From positions 1,674,001 through 1,738,000 of the forward strand of contig NFUV01000001.1 of NCBI GenBank assembly GCA_002127295.1: 64,000 bases of DNA, in the 5' to 3' direction. A program made the position numbers and the translations under genes. Source of the DNA: Chitinophagaceae bacterium IBVUCB2. Lineage in GTDB: Bacteria; Bacteroidota; Bacteroidia; Chitinophagales; Chitinophagaceae. Numbering within the stretch: position 1 is the stretch's first letter; each line of letters opens with the position of its first letter. Below, piece by piece: positions 62,101 to 64,000 of the stretch. Under the pieces are notes generated by a model that saw only the letters and a program-made list of their open reading frames with translations, did not search any database and was not told where the DNA came from.

Positions 62101-62259
62101 GGTGCGCAAGAAGAAAAATTGATATTGATTGCAGAAGAAAAAATTGATGAGACTATAAAACGAATCAATAGTTTCTACCGAAATAATTGGCCGGCTTACC
62201 GTCAACAAGTAGAGGGAACGAAGCTTAGTTTATTTAAAGATTATAAACCTATCGAATAA
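59113..62259 (+). CDS. Large exported BNR/VPS10-like propeller protein
   Basis: A 1048-residue exported protein (signal peptide MRKPILLLLSSAFCLIAVAQ). The first ~730 residues carry many Asp-box/BNR repeats of the form S.DGG.TW (TENGGADWKP, TTNGGETWSR, TIDGGKNWKR, TTDGGKTWTNF, TTDFGKTWTR), which fold as one or two sortilin-type beta-propellers. A beta segment (about 760-880) and a helical tail with coiled-coil character (about 895-1048, KAMQDSIKAIRETIS) follow. No T9SS tail is present. The BNR fold is known from sialidases and sortilins, but no sialidase catalytic set is recognisable. Ligand unknown. A -7-like TAAGTTTA is at 59085-59092. Confidence 0.88.
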   Translation: MRKPILLLLSSAFCLIAVAQKVSLDQFKNMKARNIGPSGMSGRIVAIDAVHKNPSIIYLGAASGGIWKTENGGADWKPIFDDQPILNIGSLAIQQSNPSVVWAGTGEGNPRNSLNIGEGIYKSLDAGKTWKRMGLEKTRNIHRVIIDPNDPNTVYAAAIGNPYAQHTERGVYKTTNGGETWSRILFVNDTTGCAELVMDPSNPNKMIASMWQHFRQPWRMTSGGAGSGMYITIDGGKNWKRLTKQDGMPDGHLGRIGIAFARSMPSRVYAKIEATKNGLYKSDDGGFNWQLVNNNAADVTDRPFYYQEIYVDPKNENRIYDIHSTVTFSEDGGKTFGTMLPYNGIHPDHHAWWIHPEDPNLIIEGNDGGIGISRDRGKTWVFDEKLPVGQFYHINVDNDFPYNVMGGMQDNGTWHGPAYTFTNGGIRNYYWSNIGGGDGFDAMPDPDGDGWVYSMSQGGNVGRVNYKTGERWNIRPPYLDTDEKKVFRFNWNAAIAQDPFDKATIYYGSQHVHKSNNKGASWETISPDLTTNDSAKMDQTTTGGLTLDITGAENHCTILAIEPSSKQKGVIWVGTDDGNVQLTTDGGKTWTNFRGKIPGLPIGAWVPQIKASRYNAAEAFVVANDYRRGDFKPYIFRTTDFGKTWTRLVDEKKVVGYALCMIQDPAEPNLIFVGTEQGLWVSLDNGANFQQWKNDYPSVSTYDLAIQEREADLAIATFGRSLWILDDIRPLRKAAANKGALAKKLTVFSAPDAYQLQYRAAPGYEWSTMGLWDAANRSRGAAVTFFVNHGSDTATKKMKADSVLVNIYNDKNENIRNLKWKVDSGYNRRYWNMEEKGFRQPGSPKPRPGAPEPGGFQVLPGTYKVVLLLNKDMDSTYVTVNDDPRLGNRNAVKQAQRNMYDRIRKSANKLTEAMDQLTESEEVCTKVMAQLKDLTGKDVDSLRKSTKAMQDSIKAIRETISGKVSDKQGINRDAGPTVMRSMQVAMQYIGSKNVAPGAQEEKLILIAEEKIDETIKRINSFYRNNWPAYRQQVEGTKLSLFKDYKPIE

Positions 62260-62275
62260 TTTTAAATCGTTTACT

Positions 62276-62304
62276 AAAGGGTTGCTGAAAAGCAGCCCTT
62301 TTTT
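62276..62304 (+). terminator. Intrinsic terminator after the BNR gene
   Basis: An 11-bp stem (62276-62286 with 62291-62301, one G-T pair) with a GAAA tetraloop and T-run to 62304, 17 bases after the stop. Confidence 0.93.
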
Positions 62305-62334
62305 GTTTAAATTACCAATACAAAATTATCGCTT

Positions 62335-63111
62335 ATGCTTAAAATGAATGCAGGAGCTTGGATTGGCATTATCGGTGGCGTCATCGGCTTACTGGTTGGT
62401 GTAGGGGCCGTTGTTGCAACCGCAGGATCAACGGGTATTTATATCGGGTTGGGCATGCTGGCTCTTTTTGGTGGTATGTTTTATTTGTTTTATCGTTTGT
62501 TTTTTAAACCGATGATCAATGCAAGCCGTTTGCAAAAAACAGGGCTGCCTGGTAAAGCAAAAATTTTGGAAGTAAGGGATACAGGCGTTACTATAAATAA
62601 CAATCCCCAGGTAAAGTTGATACTGGAAGTAAAAAATAGTTTGGGTCAAAAATATACCATAGAGACCCGGGTGCTGGTATCAAGAATAAATCCCGGTGCA
62701 TATGTTCCGGGCATGGAATTACCAGTAAAAATTGATCCCAAAAATGAAATGAATGTAGTGATCGATTTTGGTAGTGCGCAACAAACCAATACTACTGCGG
62801 GTCAGCCAAACGAAATTTCATTGAAAGCAGAATTGGAACAAATGCAAAAAGACAATGAAACTATTACAGCATCAGGAAGAGAAGCAAGAGCTATTGTAAA
62901 AAAATATACCTGGCTTGGTGTAAATGTAAATGGTAATAATCCTTATGTGGAGTTAGAGGTAGAAGTGCTACCAAATAATTCCGTTTCATTTAGCGGTAAA
63001 ACGAAAGGCGTAATTGCCGAAACATCCGTTAATAAATACCAGCCCGGAAACGAAATTTTTGTAAAATATGATTACTATGACAACAGTAAAATAGCAATTC
63101 ATCATTCATAA
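62335..63111 (+). CDS. Two-helix membrane protein with repeated beta domains
   Basis: A 258-residue protein with two N-terminal membrane helices (about 7-30 and 34-57, Gly-rich) and two similar DUF3592-like modules: GLPGKAKILEVRDTGVTINNNPQVKLILEV (62-91, given here only for its pattern of Ala-Lys-Ile then NNNPxVxLxLEV) and a second from about residue 180 with NNPYVELEVEV. Both end in a strand holding PG.E.-V-.D. Function is unknown; it is likely exposed to cytoplasm or periplasm at the inner membrane. ATG at 62335 or 62344 could be the start. Confidence 0.75.
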   Translation: MLKMNAGAWIGIIGGVIGLLVGVGAVVATAGSTGIYIGLGMLALFGGMFYLFYRLFFKPMINASRLQKTGLPGKAKILEVRDTGVTINNNPQVKLILEVKNSLGQKYTIETRVLVSRINPGAYVPGMELPVKIDPKNEMNVVIDFGSAQQTNTTAGQPNEISLKAELEQMQKDNETITASGREARAIVKKYTWLGVNVNGNNPYVELEVEVLPNNSVSFSGKTKGVIAETSVNKYQPGNEIFVKYDYYDNSKIAIHHS

Positions 63112-63217
63112 TTTCTTCATGCAGATAACTGCCTATTAAAAATTAATAGAAAATTTTGGCTTATTATTTACCCCGCTTTGGCACTGTCTTTGGGAAAAGT
63201 TCGTAAAGTCAAAAACT

Positions 63218-63691
63218 ATGAAAAAGATACTGTTGGGCGGATTGTTTTTACTATCAATCCTTTCTTTTCAAAAAGTATCAGCACAAGTTCGTGTAAATGT
63301 AAATGTCAATATAGGCTCGCAACCTAACTGGGGCCCTTCAGGGTATGACTATGTTGAATATTATTACCTGCCTGACATTGAATCCTATTATTATGTTCCT
63401 ACCCGCCAGTTTATTTATTTATCGGGAGGCAACTGGGTATTTTCCGCTGGCTTACCTCCAATGTACCGCAGTTATAATTTGTATTCTGGATACAAGGTGG
63501 TAATCAACAGACCGAAGGCTTATCTATATCACCCTTCGTATAAAGTAAAATATGCCGGTTATAAAGGGAACCGATCGCAGTCAGTTATTAAGTATGGCAA
63601 GGCTCCAAAATATAAAAAATCAAATGGTCATTCTTCCGGAAAACAAAAACGGGGTAATAATGGCCGGGGGGCGGCATTAAACAACAATTAA
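63218..63691 (+). CDS. Small exported Tyr-rich protein with basic tail
   Basis: A 157-residue exported protein (signal peptide MKKILLGGLFLLSILSFQKVSAQ). The mature part is Tyr-rich (YDYVEYYYLPDIESYYYVP, RQFIYLSGGNWVF, LPPMYRSYNLYSGYKVV), a pattern I recognise from a widespread uncharacterised Bacteroidota family. The last ~50 residues are basic, rich in Lys/Gly/Asn/Ser, and likely disordered. Function is unknown. TGTCTTTG just upstream is a one-mismatch -7 candidate. A terminator follows the stop. Confidence 0.8.
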   Translation: MKKILLGGLFLLSILSFQKVSAQVRVNVNVNIGSQPNWGPSGYDYVEYYYLPDIESYYYVPTRQFIYLSGGNWVFSAGLPPMYRSYNLYSGYKVVINRPKAYLYHPSYKVKYAGYKGNRSQSVIKYGKAPKYKKSNGHSSGKQKRGNNGRGAALNNN

Positions 63692-63700
63692 TCATTTTCT

Positions 63701-63726
63701 AATGGCCGCTTTAATGTGGCCATTTT
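63701..63726 (+). terminator. Intrinsic terminator
   Basis: A 9-bp stem (63701-63709 with 63716-63724, one G-T pair), a 6-base loop and a short T-run to 63726, 10 bases after the stop of the Tyr-rich protein gene. Confidence 0.8.
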
Positions 63727-63771
63727 CATTCTTTTCTGAGAATTAAAGGGTGATATGGCCGGTACAGAGTC

Positions 63772-63801
63772 TTGTCATCTCCGGCAATCCCTTTACTTTT
63801 G
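63772..63801 (+). promoter_or_regulatory. Promoter of the aminotransferase gene
   Basis: TTG (63772-63774), a 19-base spacer and TACTTTTG (63794-63801) match both boxes of the Bacteroidota promoter. The predicted start near 63807 gives a leader of about 11 bases before the ATG at 63818. Confidence 0.72.
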
Positions 63802-63817
63802 CGGCAAAGGATAGGTT

Positions 63818-64000
63818 ATGAAGTTGTCGCATTTATCAGAGACATTGATAGGTTCGGAAATAGTAAAACTCGGTGGAGAGATCAGAGAGAAAATTCGCCA
63901 GGGTGAACGTATTTATAATTTTACCGTGGGAGATTTCGACCCCTCTATTTTTCCTATTCCTAAAGAACTGGAAGATGCGATTGTTGAAGCTTACCGAAAA
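63818..64000 (+). CDS. PLP-dependent class I/II aminotransferase (3' partial)
   Basis: The first 61 codons of a gene that runs off the right edge. The translation starts MKLSHLSETLIGSEIVKL and continues with REKIRQGERIYNFTVGDFDP and FPIPKELEDAIVEAY. This is the N-terminal arm and first strand of aspartate/aromatic-type aminotransferases: the NFTVGDFDP block corresponds to the LxxGDPD-type motif. The substrate cannot be told from this part. The start is supported by a full promoter just upstream. Confidence 0.85.
   Translation, partial: MKLSHLSETLIGSEIVKLGGEIREKIRQGERIYNFTVGDFDPSIFPIPKELEDAIVEAYRK

Noticed and set aside
1-64000. tRNA, rRNA, insertion sequence, prophage or defence system
   Set aside because: I looked through the intergenic gaps and gene calls and saw no cloverleaf with CCA-type end, transposase, integrase, phage structural gene or known defence gene. 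A tRNA or attC search was not run.

Overview
The window is AT-rich, densely coded DNA from a member of the Bacteroidota, probably a Chitinophagaceae-like environmental bacterium. The phylum call rests on three things visible in the sequence. Many genes are preceded by the Bacteroidota promoter box TAnnTTTG, several times with a TTG 17-23 bases upstream. Two large secreted proteins end in type IX secretion (T9SS) sorting domains. The gene set is also typical: an S46 dipeptidyl-peptidase, paired LytTR and His_kinase regulators, rhomboid pairs, a bacterial GH3 protein and many signal-peptide or lipoprotein genes. The family-level guess is weaker. I saw no tRNA, rRNA, insertion sequence, prophage or CRISPR array.

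Layout. 1-5770: phenylacetate (paa) catabolism, with paaE (cut by the left edge), then paaABCD, paaG, paaI and paaY. A small promoter plus terminator element sits between paaE and paaA, and a separate promoter precedes paaG. 5771-9870: two T9SS-exported proteins; the first has a long leader holding a 49-bp tandem repeat. 9909-17836: obg, a GH18 lipoprotein, a DPP7-type S46 peptidase, small envelope proteins and a dipeptide epimerase. 18035-22482: a response regulator and a soluble histidine kinase with eight PAS-like domains. 22537-25957: a propeller protein, a run of small accessory genes (DUF4265, DUF1569, methyltransferase) and a DNA glycosylase. 26017-30569 (minus): amidohydrolase, LytTR/LytS pair, fasciclin lipoprotein. 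30753-37540 (minus): cysS, a membrane EEP-family protein, two rhomboids (one lacking its catalytic His), an exported protein and rlmD. 37700-43027: TlpA-like oxidoreductase, SurA-like PPIase, metF and an outer-membrane protein. 43132-46254: lptB, GH3 and fabG. 46299-48163: a second DNA glycosylase and a tandem pair of duplicated secreted proteins. 48173-51910 (minus): paaZ, a MOSC protein and a crotonase. 52024-64000: adk, exported msrB, M16 protease, SRPBCC protein, a large BNR-repeat protein, small envelope proteins and the start of an aminotransferase gene.

How the genes fit together. PaaABCE epoxidises phenylacetyl-CoA, PaaG isomerises the epoxide to the oxepin, PaaZ opens the ring and oxidises the aldehyde, and PaaI and PaaY are accessory. 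paaZ lies 44 kb away on the other strand. The beta-oxidation genes paaF/H/J and the ligase paaK are not recognisable here, except that the crotonase downstream of paaZ could serve. The DPP7-like peptidase, dipeptide epimerase, M16 protease and GH18 protein suggest growth on proteins, peptides and polysaccharides. No clear new defence or mobile system is visible. The features most worth following up are the rhomboid pair with one predicted pseudoenzyme, the promoter-terminator element before paaA, the tandem repeats in the T9SS gene leader, and the cassette-like stretch at 23491-24650.
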